Source: JAYXXU01 sp049301135 (lineage in GTDB: Bacteria > Pseudomonadota > Gammaproteobacteria > Pseudomonadales > Moraxellaceae). Taken from it: 24,722 bases of DNA. Position 1 is the first letter of the stretch, and every line of letters starts with the position of its first letter. A program made the position numbers and the translations under genes. Under the pieces are notes generated by a model. That model made no database searches and had not been told where the DNA came from. It saw only the letters and a list, made by a program, of their open reading frames with translations. The DNA is taken from contig JBAQKP010000172.1 of assembly GCA_049301135.1 (NCBI GenBank), positions 1 through 24,722 on the forward strand, given 5' to 3'. Of this stretch, positions 8,448 to 17,183 are shown in pieces.

Positions 8448-10130
8448 TTAGTCGAGATTCAGATCGGTCGTTGCACCAGTCGAAGCACTCGAGACCAGTT
8501 TGGCATACTTGGCTAGTACGCCACGGGTGTACTTCGGTGCAGGACGTACCCAGTTGGCACGGCGCTCGGCCAGCACGGCGTCACTGACCAGCACGCTGAT
8601 TTCGCGGGTTTCGGCATCAATAATAATCTGATCACCGTTTTCGACCAGCGCAATCGTGCCACCCTCGAAGGCTTCAGGGGTGATATGCCCCACCACAAAA
8701 CCATGCGAGCCACCACTAAACCGACCATCGGTGATCAAGGCGACCTCTTTGCCCAAGCCTTTGCCCATCACCGCAGAGGTGGGCGAGAGCATTTCGCGCA
8801 TACCTGGGCCGCCTTTCGGGCCTTCGCCTTTGATCACAATCACGTCACCGGCTTTGACCTCACCATTGAGGATGCCTTCTAGTGCGCCTTCTTCGCCTTC
8901 ATACACGCGGGCGCTGCCTTCAAAACGCAGGCCTTCTTTGCCGGTAATCTTGGCAACTGCGCCTTCGGCAGCCAGATTGCCCTTGAGAATAACCAAATGC
9001 GAATCCGCTTTAATCGGCGCTTCAAACGGCATGATGATTTTTTGATCCGCCGGATAATCTTGTACGTCGGCCAAGTTTTCTGCCAAGGTTTTGCCGGTCA
9101 CGGTCAAACACGAGCCATCTAACATGCCACGATCCAGCATGCGCTTCATCAGGGGCTGAATCCCACCAATCGCCACCAACTCGCTCATCATGTATTTGCC
9201 AGATGGACGCACATCGGCCAACAACGGCGTCACTTGACCGATCCGTACAAAATCATCTAATGTCAGGTCAACGTCAACGGTACGTGCCATGCCAATCAAA
9301 TGCAGCACCGCGTTGGTCGAGCCACCCAAGGTAATAATAACTTTAATCGCATTTTCAAAGGCGGCTTTGGTCATGATGTCGCGCGGCTTAATGTCCAAAC
9401 GCAGCAAATTCAAGACGGCTTCACCAGCCCGCTCACAGTCGTCGAGTTTTTCACCCGAAATCGCATCTTGCGCGGATGAATTTGGCAAGCTCATTCCGAG
9501 TGCTTCAATCGCCGAGGCCATTGTGTTGGCGGTGTACATGCCACCACATGAACCCGGGCCTGGGATGGCCACTTCTTCAATTTGTTTGACTTGAATGGCG
9601 CTCAACTCGCCTTTGGCATGCTGTCCGACCGCTTCAAACACCGAAATAATATCGGTATGACCCGCACCCGGTTGGATCGTGCCGCCGTACACAAACACCG
9701 ATGGACGGTTCAAACGTGCCATGCCCATGATGCAACCAGGCATGTTTTTATCGCAGCCGCCAATTGCGATTAGTCCGTCAAAGCCCTCACAACCGGCCAC
9801 CGCTTCAATCGAATCAGCGATGATTTCACGTGACACCATCGAATACTTCATGCCTTCGGTGCCATTGGCGATACCGTCAGAGATGGTAATGGTATTAAAA
9901 ATCACGCCTTTGCCACCGGCAGCATTGACGCCCGCTTCGGCTTGTCGTGCCAGACCGTCGATGTGCATGTTACACGGGGTGACATTCGCCCAAGTCGATG
10001 CAATGCCGACCTGTGGTTTTTTAAAATCTTCATCACTAAAACCCACAGCGCGCAACATGGCACGCGCAGGCGCGCATTCAACGCCATCAACAACTTGGGA
10101 CGAATGCTTGCGCAGGTGGTCATTACTCAT
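8448..10130 (-). CDS. ilvD: dihydroxy-acid dehydratase
   Basis: Third enzyme of branched-chain amino-acid synthesis, converting 2,3-dihydroxy acids to 2-keto acids with an iron-sulfur cluster. The 560-residue protein has the three cluster cysteines: C53 (NVTPCNMH), C126 (GGCDKNMPG) and C195 (GPGSCGGMYTANTM). The C-terminal active-site stretch GRFSGGSHGFVVGH is also present. At 560 residues, with this spacing, it resembles the shorter IlvD branch that includes [2Fe-2S] enzymes rather than the roughly 616-residue E. coli [4Fe-4S] type. Cluster type is inferred. ATG 10130 has GGAG about 8 nt upstream. No leader or attenuator was found upstream. Confidence 0.96.
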   Translation of the reverse strand: MSNDHLRKHSSQVVDGVECAPARAMLRAVGFSDEDFKKPQVGIASTWANVTPCNMHIDGLARQAEAGVNAAGGKGVIFNTITISDGIANGTEGMKYSMVSREIIADSIEAVAGCEGFDGLIAIGGCDKNMPGCIMGMARLNRPSVFVYGGTIQPGAGHTDIISVFEAVGQHAKGELSAIQVKQIEEVAIPGPGSCGGMYTANTMASAIEALGMSLPNSSAQDAISGEKLDDCERAGEAVLNLLRLDIKPRDIMTKAAFENAIKVIITLGGSTNAVLHLIGMARTVDVDLTLDDFVRIGQVTPLLADVRPSGKYMMSELVAIGGIQPLMKRMLDRGMLDGSCLTVTGKTLAENLADVQDYPADQKIIMPFEAPIKADSHLVILKGNLAAEGAVAKITGKEGLRFEGSARVYEGEEGALEGILNGEVKAGDVIVIKGEGPKGGPGMREMLSPTSAVMGKGLGKEVALITDGRFSGGSHGFVVGHITPEAFEGGTIALVENGDQIIIDAETREISVLVSDAVLAERRANWVRPAPKYTRGVLAKYAKLVSSASTGATTDLNLD

Positions 10131-10261
10131 TGATTACTCTCCAATACATATGCTGCCACGATGATCATCCATCGCAAAAATGGGTTGCACTGCCGCAAGC
10201 ATAGCAGTTTGAGCCGCGAGCTTCACCTGCGACAGAATCAGTTTAGCGGAGTTGCACCGGC

Positions 10262-10822
10262 TTATTGCGTGCGTGGCAACTCAACATGAATGCCATGCGC
10301 GGCATAAATCGCTTGGATCTGCTGTAAGTCAGCTGGCATGTCATCGCTTGGATAAATTTTACCCAAAATCAAGCCTTTTTGCTGCTGATTGGCAGCCAAC
10401 ATTAAGACAATCGGTACGTTTGCTGCTTTAGCAATCTGCCAAAATCCGGTTCGGATCGGCGGTTTTTCACCGTTCTTACCTCGAGTTGCTTCCGGTGCAA
10501 TCACCAATGTAAACCGCTCATGTTTGGCAAATTCTTCAACCATTTGCTGTACGATATTTTTTGAGTTTTTGCGGTCAACGGGAATACAACCCAATCCAGT
10601 CAAAAGCTGACCAAGTACCGGCTTAAACAATTCTTGCTTGACTAAAATATGATAGGGCAACTGTAAAATATTCAGCAGTGCCATCGCCCGCACGGTGTCC
10701 ATGTTGGTGGTATGGGGAAAACCAATAATCACTTGCTTGGGATCGCTAAGCGCGTCCGGCGCGATTTCGTACGTCCAACCAATCGACTTAAATACTGTTT
10801 TACCGAGTAATTGTCCAATCAT
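10262..10822 (-). CDS. PlsC-superfamily acyltransferase
   Basis: A 186-residue protein of the glycerol-3-phosphate/1-acylglycerol-3-phosphate acyltransferase superfamily. Seen: the HX4D catalytic box as HTTNMD at residues 37-42; the second motif GCIPVDR at about 78-84; and the substrate-phosphate motif PEATRG at 110-115 (usually PEGTR). No strong membrane helix is visible. It is shorter than classical PlsC (about 245 residues) and fits the small family annotated as 1-acyl-sn-glycerol-3-phosphate acyltransferase in related bacteria. The exact acceptor lipid is unknown. ATG 10822 is preferred because GGAG lies 6 nt upstream; a TTG at 10834 overlaps that ribosome site. Confidence 0.82.
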   Translation of the reverse strand: MIGQLLGKTVFKSIGWTYEIAPDALSDPKQVIIGFPHTTNMDTVRAMALLNILQLPYHILVKQELFKPVLGQLLTGLGCIPVDRKNSKNIVQQMVEEFAKHERFTLVIAPEATRGKNGEKPPIRTGFWQIAKAANVPIVLMLAANQQQKGLILGKIYPSDDMPADLQQIQAIYAAHGIHVELPRTQ

Positions 10823-10855
10823 GATCTGCTCCAACCACCAATAGATTTGGTTCGA

Positions 10856-11005
10856 TCATACCGACTGTATCACCCAATTCCCTATGGCTTTTTTGATTAA
10901 AACCGGATTGTTTTGGTCATCTTGGCAAGCGCGCACTTGTTTTTTTCGATCTGCTGGCAGGCGCCCAACATGTAACGGGTGAGTTGCAAAAAAACGCTGG
11001 ATCAC
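10856..11005 (-). CDS. possible small protein of 49 residues, unrecognised
   Basis: A GTG-initiated frame that looks protein-like (RFFATHPLHVGRLPADRKKQ, then RACQDDQNNP). It ends 33 nt before the acyltransferase ATG on the same strand. Its GTG overlaps the TGA of a 23-residue frame that starts at ATG 11073 as GTGA. This is either coupled mini-genes or one gene of about 72 residues broken by a frameshift. The HP...R...C...NP spacing faintly recalls short EexN-like lipoproteins, but that is a hunch. No good ribosome site is present. Confidence 0.25.
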   Translation of the reverse strand: MIQRFFATHPLHVGRLPADRKKQVRACQDDQNNPVLIKKAIGNWVIQSV

Positions 11006-11086
11006 CTGAATAGGGGATAGATTTTGCTGATCACAACTCGCACAGTGATTGGGGTATGTTCCCCTTTCATCATGGATGACATCGTC

Positions 11087-11608
11087 ATGTATATGCGTGC
11101 TTTGGTATTGAGTGTTTGTATTATCGGCGTCAGTGGATCCGCTCAAGCGGGCTTCATGGACATGATCGGGCAAGCAGCACAGGTTGCCAATGCGGTGCGT
11201 GGCCAACCCGCGGCAGCGCCTGCCCCAACTGTCGCAGTCCCCGCGCCTACCGCAATGGTCAGTGCCGAGGTCATGCAAGGCTATGCAGCGATGGACTGTG
11301 CGGCACTACGAGGACTGGATGCGACATTCCAGCAGCAACTGACTGCCGTCGCGCCAGCAGCCGCACCTGCCGCACAGGCCAGTAAAGCAGCCGGATTATT
11401 TGGGCGTGCCAGCGGTTTGCTCGGTGCAGCCGGTGCACTCGCAGGCGTAGATACCAAGGCGATCCAGCAAGCCGCCGAAATGTCGCAGCAGGCCAATCAA
11501 CTGGCCAACGGCATCGCGCCCCAAGCCGCAGTGTCCGCGCAAGCAGCGGATCTGAGCGCACAACTGGCTGCCATTCAATTGCAACTGCAAGCCAAAACCT
11601 GTCCTTAA
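11087..11608 (+). CDS. secreted Ala/Gln-rich protein of unknown function
   Basis: I do not recognise this 173-residue protein. It has a clear Sec signal peptide (hydrophobic LVLSVCIIGVSG, cleavage probably after AQA). The mature chain is small and rich in alanine and glutamine. A glycine/alanine stretch (GLFGRASGLLGAAGALAG) lies in the middle, and the remainder looks helical. The mature part has only two cysteines, in AMDCAAL and at the C-terminal KTCP, which could form a disulfide in the periplasm. Starts at 11072 and 11093 are also in frame. No strong ribosome site distinguishes them, and 11087 or 11093 gives the best signal peptide. It is a stand-alone gene between the acyltransferase and the histidine kinase. 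Confidence 0.65.
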   Translation: MYMRALVLSVCIIGVSGSAQAGFMDMIGQAAQVANAVRGQPAAAPAPTVAVPAPTAMVSAEVMQGYAAMDCAALRGLDATFQQQLTAVAPAAAPAAQASKAAGLFGRASGLLGAAGALAGVDTKAIQQAAEMSQQANQLANGIAPQAAVSAQAADLSAQLAAIQLQLQAKTCP

Positions 11609-11749
11609 TCAGATGCTGTTGTTGAGGTCATCGCCAACTGCGGTAAAACAGACATGTGCCGGTCGCGCACATGTCACTACATGCTAAACTTCTAACAGAG
11701 TCGGCCAACACAGCGCCGCCATATAGACGCAGACAAGGTGGTCAGTCAG

Positions 11750-13927
11750 ATGCAACGGATCTCTCCTTACACCGTGTTGAGCAGTTCAGCACTGGTGGTC
11801 GTACTGGTGTGTGCTGCCGTGATCTGGCTGGCCTGTCATGCGCCCAATCTTAGCCCGAATATTCAAGCCGTCGATCAACGTCTGATGGTCGACGTGGGCA
11901 CAGCCGCCCAACCGACTCAGCAGCCGATTCAGTCGTTTTTAACGCCCAATAGCCGCGTTGCAGCAGATGTACATTTGGCACTCGAAGAACCGGACGTGCT
12001 GCCCAGCTACGCCGAATTTAACCAGTTTTTTCAGCAACAGCAGCAGCTTTTTGCAGCAGCCTCACAGCAACAACTGATCGCCGTCACCGATGAGCAACAA
12101 CAGGTTCAGATTCAAGCTGAGACTCGACACCTACATGACCTACCATGGATGTTTTGGTTCCAGCTGTTTGTCGGGGTAGCCGGTGCGCTGACCGGTGCGG
12201 CGATGTATGCGTTTAGTAGCCCGAATGCCGCCACCCGTTATTACGCGCTCACAGGGATTGGCTATTTGTTGTTTGCGCCGAGTGCGGCGATTTATAGCTC
12301 GCGTGAGCTGATTTTAAATGGCGAAATTTTTAGGATTCTGTCAGCGATTAATCATTTTGGTGCGTTGTTTTTTACCGCCTCACTGGTTGCGCTGCTCTGG
12401 CATTACCCGAGTCGATTGCGCACGTGGCCAGTGTCCAGTATCGCTTATGCAGCCGCATTGTTATTTTGGCTGACCGATATGGCGCAGTTGTGGCCGGACA
12501 CCAGCTTTGTGCCGCTCAGTGTGTTGACCCTGTTTAGCATTGGGATTCTGACCGCGATTGCACAAGGCTGGCGGGCGCGGCGGCATCCGGTCGACCGTGC
12601 CTCGTTTCGCTGGTTTATCGTGTCGATTTTTTTGGGTACGGGCTTATTTGCGGCCTTCGTGCTGATTCCGACTGCGATCAATCGACCGATGCCTGTCAGT
12701 CAGGGTTTAATGTTTGGCGCATTTTTGCTGATGTATTGGGGCTTGGCACTGGGGTTACTGCGCTATCGCTTGTTTGAACTGGAAGCGTGGTGGTTTTCGA
12801 TTTGGAGTTGGTTTTTAAGCGGGTTGTCGATTGTGGTGATCGACGTTTTGCTGGTTTCTTTTTTATCATTGTCCAATCAGACCGCCTTGGTATTAGCAGT
12901 TGCCATGATGGGCTGGCTGTATTTTCCACTGCGGCAATGGGTGTTACAACGCTTGCGCCGTGATGCGCGGCAAGAGATTGATCAGTGGCTGCCGCGCGTG
13001 TTGCCGTTATTGCTGGATGTACGGCTGGGCAATGACCAAGAACGGCAGATTCGCCAGCGCTGGCCGATGATTATTCAGACGGTATTTGATCCGCTGCATC
13101 TGAGTGTTAGTCCTGCGGTCAATCAGCCGATCATCCAGCAATCCGGCCAGACGCTACTGATTCCGACCTTACAGCCCGATCAATCTAGTAGCCAAAGTTT
13201 GGTACTGCATCATGCGGCACGCGGGCAAAGGTTGTTCATTCGTCAAGACCTGCGCACCGTTGAAACACTGGTGCAACTGGCCGAGCTTGCCCTATCAGTC
13301 GCCCGCGCGCGCGATACCGGCGCACGCTTAGAACGGGAACGAATTGCGCGTGACATTCACGATGATTTGGGCGCACGGCTGTTGTATTTATTACAAAAAA
13401 GCGCCCCTGAACAGCAGCAGATCGTGCGCGAAACCCTTGATGATTTGCGTGGTTTGCTCAGTAGTCTAGACGGCGAAGACATCAGCCTCGGTGAAGCAGT
13501 GGCCAACTGGCGACTGGAAAATCGCCGCCGCTGTGAGGCAGGTCAGGCCGAGCTGGACTGGCAGGTGCGACTCGAACACGACGAGTCTATACTGACTGCT
13601 TTTGAATACCATCACCTGACGCGGATGCTACGCGAAGCCGTCACCAATGCCTTTAAGCACAGCCGCCCCACCCGCTTGATTATTCAGATTCAATCTGACG
13701 CGCACGGCCTACAACTCCAGATCGAAAACGATGGGGAGGCCACCATCAGTCCACACAGCAGTGGGCGCGGACTGGAAAATATGCAACGCCGCGCACAGTC
13801 GCTCAACGGCCAGATCACATGGCAACAAGACCAACACTATCATGTGCTGATCCATGTTCAGCTCAGCCACAGCAGCGACCCGCTGATTGCACTGGCTCAA
13901 TACCAACCCTTGGAGCCAACCCGATGA
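11750..13927 (+). CDS. polytopic NarL-family sensor histidine kinase
   Basis: A 725-residue membrane histidine kinase. TM1 is about 9-29, followed by a glutamine-rich extracytoplasmic segment (about 30-130). Then come roughly eight or nine hydrophobic helices between 133 and 395. A cytoplasmic linker leads to the HisKA_3 dimerisation box with H537 (RERIARDIHDDLGARLL). The ATPase domain follows, with N-box REAVTNAFKHS at 628-638 and GRGLENMQRRA at 672-682. It should phosphorylate the LuxR-type regulator encoded next, whose ATG overlaps this stop codon as ATGA. ATG 11750 is preferred over GTG 11738 because AAGGTGG sits 8 nt before it. The multi-helix input region suggests sensing within or near the membrane. 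The signal is unknown. Confidence 0.85.
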   Translation: MQRISPYTVLSSSALVVVLVCAAVIWLACHAPNLSPNIQAVDQRLMVDVGTAAQPTQQPIQSFLTPNSRVAADVHLALEEPDVLPSYAEFNQFFQQQQQLFAAASQQQLIAVTDEQQQVQIQAETRHLHDLPWMFWFQLFVGVAGALTGAAMYAFSSPNAATRYYALTGIGYLLFAPSAAIYSSRELILNGEIFRILSAINHFGALFFTASLVALLWHYPSRLRTWPVSSIAYAAALLFWLTDMAQLWPDTSFVPLSVLTLFSIGILTAIAQGWRARRHPVDRASFRWFIVSIFLGTGLFAAFVLIPTAINRPMPVSQGLMFGAFLLMYWGLALGLLRYRLFELEAWWFSIWSWFLSGLSIVVIDVLLVSFLSLSNQTALVLAVAMMGWLYFPLRQWVLQRLRRDARQEIDQWLPRVLPLLLDVRLGNDQERQIRQRWPMIIQTVFDPLHLSVSPAVNQPIIQQSGQTLLIPTLQPDQSSSQSLVLHHAARGQRLFIRQDLRTVETLVQLAELALSVARARDTGARLERERIARDIHDDLGARLLYLLQKSAPEQQQIVRETLDDLRGLLSSLDGEDISLGEAVANWRLENRRRCEAGQAELDWQVRLEHDESILTAFEYHHLTRMLREAVTNAFKHSRPTRLIIQIQSDAHGLQLQIENDGEATISPHSSGRGLENMQRRAQSLNGQITWQQDQHYHVLIHVQLSHSSDPLIALAQYQPLEPTR

Positions 13928-14577
13928 GCAGCACGCGCCAACTGTGGATTGTCGATGACGACCTGTCGTTTTGTGATTTTTTACGCCAGACCCTTGCCAA
14001 CCAAACCGACTATCACATCGCGGGCATGTCACACACTCTGAACGATGCCAAATACCAACTGGCACAACACCAGCCCGACTTGGTCACCGTTGATCTGTCG
14101 CTACCCGACGGCTCTGGCGTGGAACTGGTGCGCTGGCTACAACAGCACTACCCAGACTGCAAAAAAATGGTGGTGTCGCTGTGGGGCAATGATGATTTGG
14201 TGTTTCGGGCATTTCAGTACGGTGCAGATGGTTTTTTGCAAAAAGACAAACTGATCGGCATGGAAATCACCGCCGCGATTTGTGCACTCGAAGATGGTGG
14301 CACGCCAATCAGCCCGAAAATCGCCAAACGCTTACTTGGGCATTTTCAAATGATCCAAACCGAACACGCCGCGCCGATTGAAGATTGCCAACTGTCCGAC
14401 CGTGAACGCGAAGTGTTGCAACTGCTGGCCAAAGGCTTGCTGTATAAAGAAATCGCCGACTTACTCAACCTTTCGCCGCATACCGTCGCCAGTCACGTCA
14501 AACGTATCTATAAAAAAATCAACGTCGCCTCACGTGGCGAAGCGGTGTTTGAAGCGCAAAAACGCCACCTGCTGTAA
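13924..14577 (+). CDS. LuxR/NarL-type response regulator
   Basis: A 217-residue transcription factor, partner of the preceding kinase by ATGA translational coupling. The receiver domain spans residues 6-120: acidic pocket D11-D13, phospho-acceptor D57 in TVDLSLPDGSG, S85 switch residue and K107. The DNA-binding GerE/LuxR helix-turn-helix is at 155-210 (LSDREREVLQLLAKGLLYKEI, then SPHTVASHVKRIYKKI). All key residues are intact, so it should work as a phosphorylation-dependent activator or repressor. Its targets are not evident. It is followed by fmt after 76 nt with no clear terminator. Confidence 0.9.
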   Translation: MSSTRQLWIVDDDLSFCDFLRQTLANQTDYHIAGMSHTLNDAKYQLAQHQPDLVTVDLSLPDGSGVELVRWLQQHYPDCKKMVVSLWGNDDLVFRAFQYGADGFLQKDKLIGMEITAAICALEDGGTPISPKIAKRLLGHFQMIQTEHAAPIEDCQLSDREREVLQLLAKGLLYKEIADLLNLSPHTVASHVKRIYKKINVASRGEAVFEAQKRHLL

Positions 14578-14653
14578 TCGCTTGCACGCTTTAAATCGCC
14601 ACTTCCCCGCTATTTTCCTCTAAAATGCGCCGATCTGTTCAAGGTCGCACATC

Positions 14654-15619
14654 ATGTCACTGAAGATCGTTTTTGCTGGAACGCCCGAGTTTGCCGCCAC
14701 CGCGTTGCAAGCTTTGCTCAATGCACAAACGCCCGATCACTTTAACATTGTGGCCGTGTATAGCCAGCCAGATCGGCCATCCGGTCGAGGCCAAAAACTC
14801 ACCGCCTCACCGGTCAAACAACTCGCGCTTGCGCATGGCCTGCCGGTCTATCAACCGCTGAATTTTAAAGCCAGCAGCGCCGAAGGTTTGGCTGCACAGG
14901 CTGAACTCGCCGCACTGCAACCGGATCTGATGATTGTCGCCGCGTATGGTTTGATTTTGCCGCAAGCCGTGCTGGACATGCCGTGCTTGGGTTGCCTAAA
15001 TATCCATGCCTCGATTTTGCCGCGTTGGCGTGGGGCTGCACCGATTCATCGGGCGCTGTTGGCGGGCGACAGTGAAACCGGCATTACCATTATGCAAATG
15101 AACGCCGGACTCGATACCGGCGACATGTTGCGCATCTTGCGCACACCGATTTTAGCGACAGATACGTCCGGCAGCTTACATGATCGCTTGGCAGTGTTGG
15201 GCGGTGACGCGATGCTGGCAACGCTGAACCATCTTGCCGCTGACCAAGCCGCTGCCATCCCGCAAGACGAATCACAGGTGACTTACGCGCATAAACTCTC
15301 CAAAGCCGAAGGCCAAATTGACTGGTCACAATCCGCCGCCGCCATCGACCGCCAGATTCGCGGCCTGCAACCATGGCCAGTTGCCTTCTGTCAACACAAC
15401 GGGCAAACCTTGCGGGTCTGGTCAGCCGAACTGACTGACGGCAGATCAAATCAAGCCGCAGGCACAGTGACCACCGTCGGCAAATACGGCGTCAATGTGG
15501 TCTGCGGTGACGGTCAATTACTGCGACTCACCGCACTGCAATGGGCAGGTGGTAAGCCACTCAACGCCGTGCAGATGTTCCAAGCCAACAAAATCCAACT
15601 CGGGGACATACTCGCATGA
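14654..15619 (+). CDS. fmt: methionyl-tRNA formyltransferase
   Basis: Formylates initiator Met-tRNA with 10-formyl-tetrahydrofolate. The 321-residue protein starts SLKIVFAGTPEFAA and contains the catalytic asparagine and histidine in LNIHASILPRWRGAAPI (N116, H118). The catalytic aspartate is in MNAGLDTGDML (D154), with the same spacing as in E. coli Fmt. The C-terminal OB-like domain is present. It overlaps rsmB by 4 nt (ATGA). Its usual partner def is on the same strand far upstream in this window. Confidence 0.97.
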   Translation: MSLKIVFAGTPEFAATALQALLNAQTPDHFNIVAVYSQPDRPSGRGQKLTASPVKQLALAHGLPVYQPLNFKASSAEGLAAQAELAALQPDLMIVAAYGLILPQAVLDMPCLGCLNIHASILPRWRGAAPIHRALLAGDSETGITIMQMNAGLDTGDMLRILRTPILATDTSGSLHDRLAVLGGDAMLATLNHLAADQAAAIPQDESQVTYAHKLSKAEGQIDWSQSAAAIDRQIRGLQPWPVAFCQHNGQTLRVWSAELTDGRSNQAAGTVTTVGKYGVNVVCGDGQLLRLTALQWAGGKPLNAVQMFQANKIQLGDILA

Positions 15620-16938
15620 GCCAAGCATCAGCACATAAAGCAGCACCCAAAGCCGACCATACACACGGTAACTTACGCGCCCAAGTGATCCGTATTTTGG
15701 TCATGGTCAAACAAGGTAAATCACTCAGCAGCAGCCCGTTTAGCAAAGCCCTCAACAACACCACTGAGCGCGACCGTGGCCTATTTAACCAGCTGGTGAT
15801 GGGCAGTTGTCGGCATTGGTTTGCCTTAGACCGCATGCTACAACCGATGCTCAAACAACCGCTGACCGACCATCGGGTACACGCCGCCTTAATTTTAGGT
15901 ATGTATCAGATTTTTTATACCCGTATTCCTGCCCACGCTGCAATCAGCGAAACGGTCGAAGCGATTAAGCAACTCGGCCAACTGAAAGCCTCTGGTCTGG
16001 TCAATGCGTTACTGCGCCGTTGTCTGCGTGAGCAAGCCGAACTCGAAGCCCTGATTGCGCAAAACAGCAGCCTACCGACGTGGCTCGATGACAGCTTAAA
16101 GCAAGACTGGCCAGCCGAATACGCCGCGATTGAACGCGAATTGCGGCTTGAAGCGCCGTTGTTTATCCGCGTCAATGCCAGCCTACAACCGCGTGATGAG
16201 TATCTGCACACCTTGCACCTGAATCAGGTCGATGCTGTCGCCACTGCCCGCCCGCATGGCATTCGCTTGCTGGAAGCCAATCATATTCCGAGTGTGGTCG
16301 GCTTTCACGATGGTTGGTTTTCGGTGCAAGATGATCACGCCCAACTGTGTGCTGAGTTGTTTGGCGATTTGAATGACAAACGTGTGCTTGATGCTTGCGC
16401 TGCCCCTGGTGGTAAGACCGCGCATTTACTGGAAAAATTTGACCTCAAGCAAATGACCGCACTCGACAGCGACGCCGAACGCCTCAAACGCGTGTCGGAA
16501 AATCTAGCGCGTTTGCAATTGCTGGATCATCGCGTGGTGACACAGGCGACTAATGCCGCGACGTGGCAAGCGGAGCAGCTGTTTGATGCGATCTTATTGG
16601 ATGCGCCGTGTACCGCAACTGGCGTGTTACGCCGTCATCCTGATATTCGGTTATTACGGCAAGCTGGCGACGTGGATCAGACTGCTCGTTTACAGGCCAA
16701 GCTACTGAATAACCTGTGGAAGCAGCTTAACGTCGGCGGCGAATTGGTATATGTCACTTGTTCCTTGCTGAAGGCCGAAAACGAACAGCAAATCGCCGCG
16801 TTTTTAGCACGGACACCGAGTGCAGTTGAGGTGCCGATTGAGGCAGATTGGGGGCAAGTGCGACCACACGGGCGGCAGTTGTTTCCCCTGAGTGAGGGGG
16901 GCGATGGGTTTTATTTTGCCAAGTTGAGAAAGGTTTAA
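15616..16938 (+). CDS. rsmB: 16S rRNA (cytosine 967-C5)-methyltransferase
   Basis: Methylates C967 of 16S rRNA with S-adenosylmethionine. The 440-residue protein has an N-terminal NusB-like RNA-binding domain (about 20-145). The Rossmann methyltransferase domain follows, with SAM motif DACAAPGGKTAHLLE at 259-273. The two cysteines of the m5C mechanism are C332 in LDAPCTATGVLRRHP and the nucleophile C382 in VYVTCSLLKAEN. Length is normal. The start codon overlaps the fmt stop, giving translational coupling. No trkA follows, unlike in many relatives. Confidence 0.96.
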   Translation: MSQASAHKAAPKADHTHGNLRAQVIRILVMVKQGKSLSSSPFSKALNNTTERDRGLFNQLVMGSCRHWFALDRMLQPMLKQPLTDHRVHAALILGMYQIFYTRIPAHAAISETVEAIKQLGQLKASGLVNALLRRCLREQAELEALIAQNSSLPTWLDDSLKQDWPAEYAAIERELRLEAPLFIRVNASLQPRDEYLHTLHLNQVDAVATARPHGIRLLEANHIPSVVGFHDGWFSVQDDHAQLCAELFGDLNDKRVLDACAAPGGKTAHLLEKFDLKQMTALDSDAERLKRVSENLARLQLLDHRVVTQATNAATWQAEQLFDAILLDAPCTATGVLRRHPDIRLLRQAGDVDQTARLQAKLLNNLWKQLNVGGELVYVTCSLLKAENEQQIAAFLARTPSAVEVPIEADWGQVRPHGRQLFPLSEGGDGFYFAKLRKV

Positions 16939-16941
16939 AGG

Positions 16942-17142
16942 ATGACAGGTGAGCCGCGAGTAGAAACCATTACGCCGCAAGATTCGGAACAGCCGTTGTC
17001 AGATCAAGCCGTATTGAAACGGCCTGATCTTAAAATGGGCGACGAATTATGCAAGCTAGGTCAAGCACTCGGGCTGTCAGAGGCAGAGTGTGAAATTTTT
17101 GAGCCGGTTCGAGAGGCTGCCGAGCCAATCAGGTTTGATTGA
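16942..17142 (+). CDS. small acidic protein of unknown function
   Basis: A 66-residue, Asp/Glu-rich frame starting 3 nt after the rsmB stop, with AAGG 8 nt before its ATG. Context and ribosome site favour a real coupled gene. I do not recognise it. The second half (LCKLGQALGLSEAECEIFE) looks helical and the protein has two cysteines. No signal peptide or membrane segment is present. Confidence 0.5.
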   Translation: MTGEPRVETITPQDSEQPLSDQAVLKRPDLKMGDELCKLGQALGLSEAECEIFEPVREAAEPIRFD

Positions 17143-17183
17143 CTCAGTGGATCGTGGACATTTGTTATGATGATCACACTATG

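Noticed and set aside
8656..9045. 129-codon frame antisense to ilvD
   Set aside because: Proline/serine-rich shadow of the conserved gene on the other strand.
9679..10164. 161-codon open frame antisense to ilvD
   Set aside because: It lies entirely opposite a strongly conserved ilvD, has no ribosome site or family pattern, and reads as a shadow frame.
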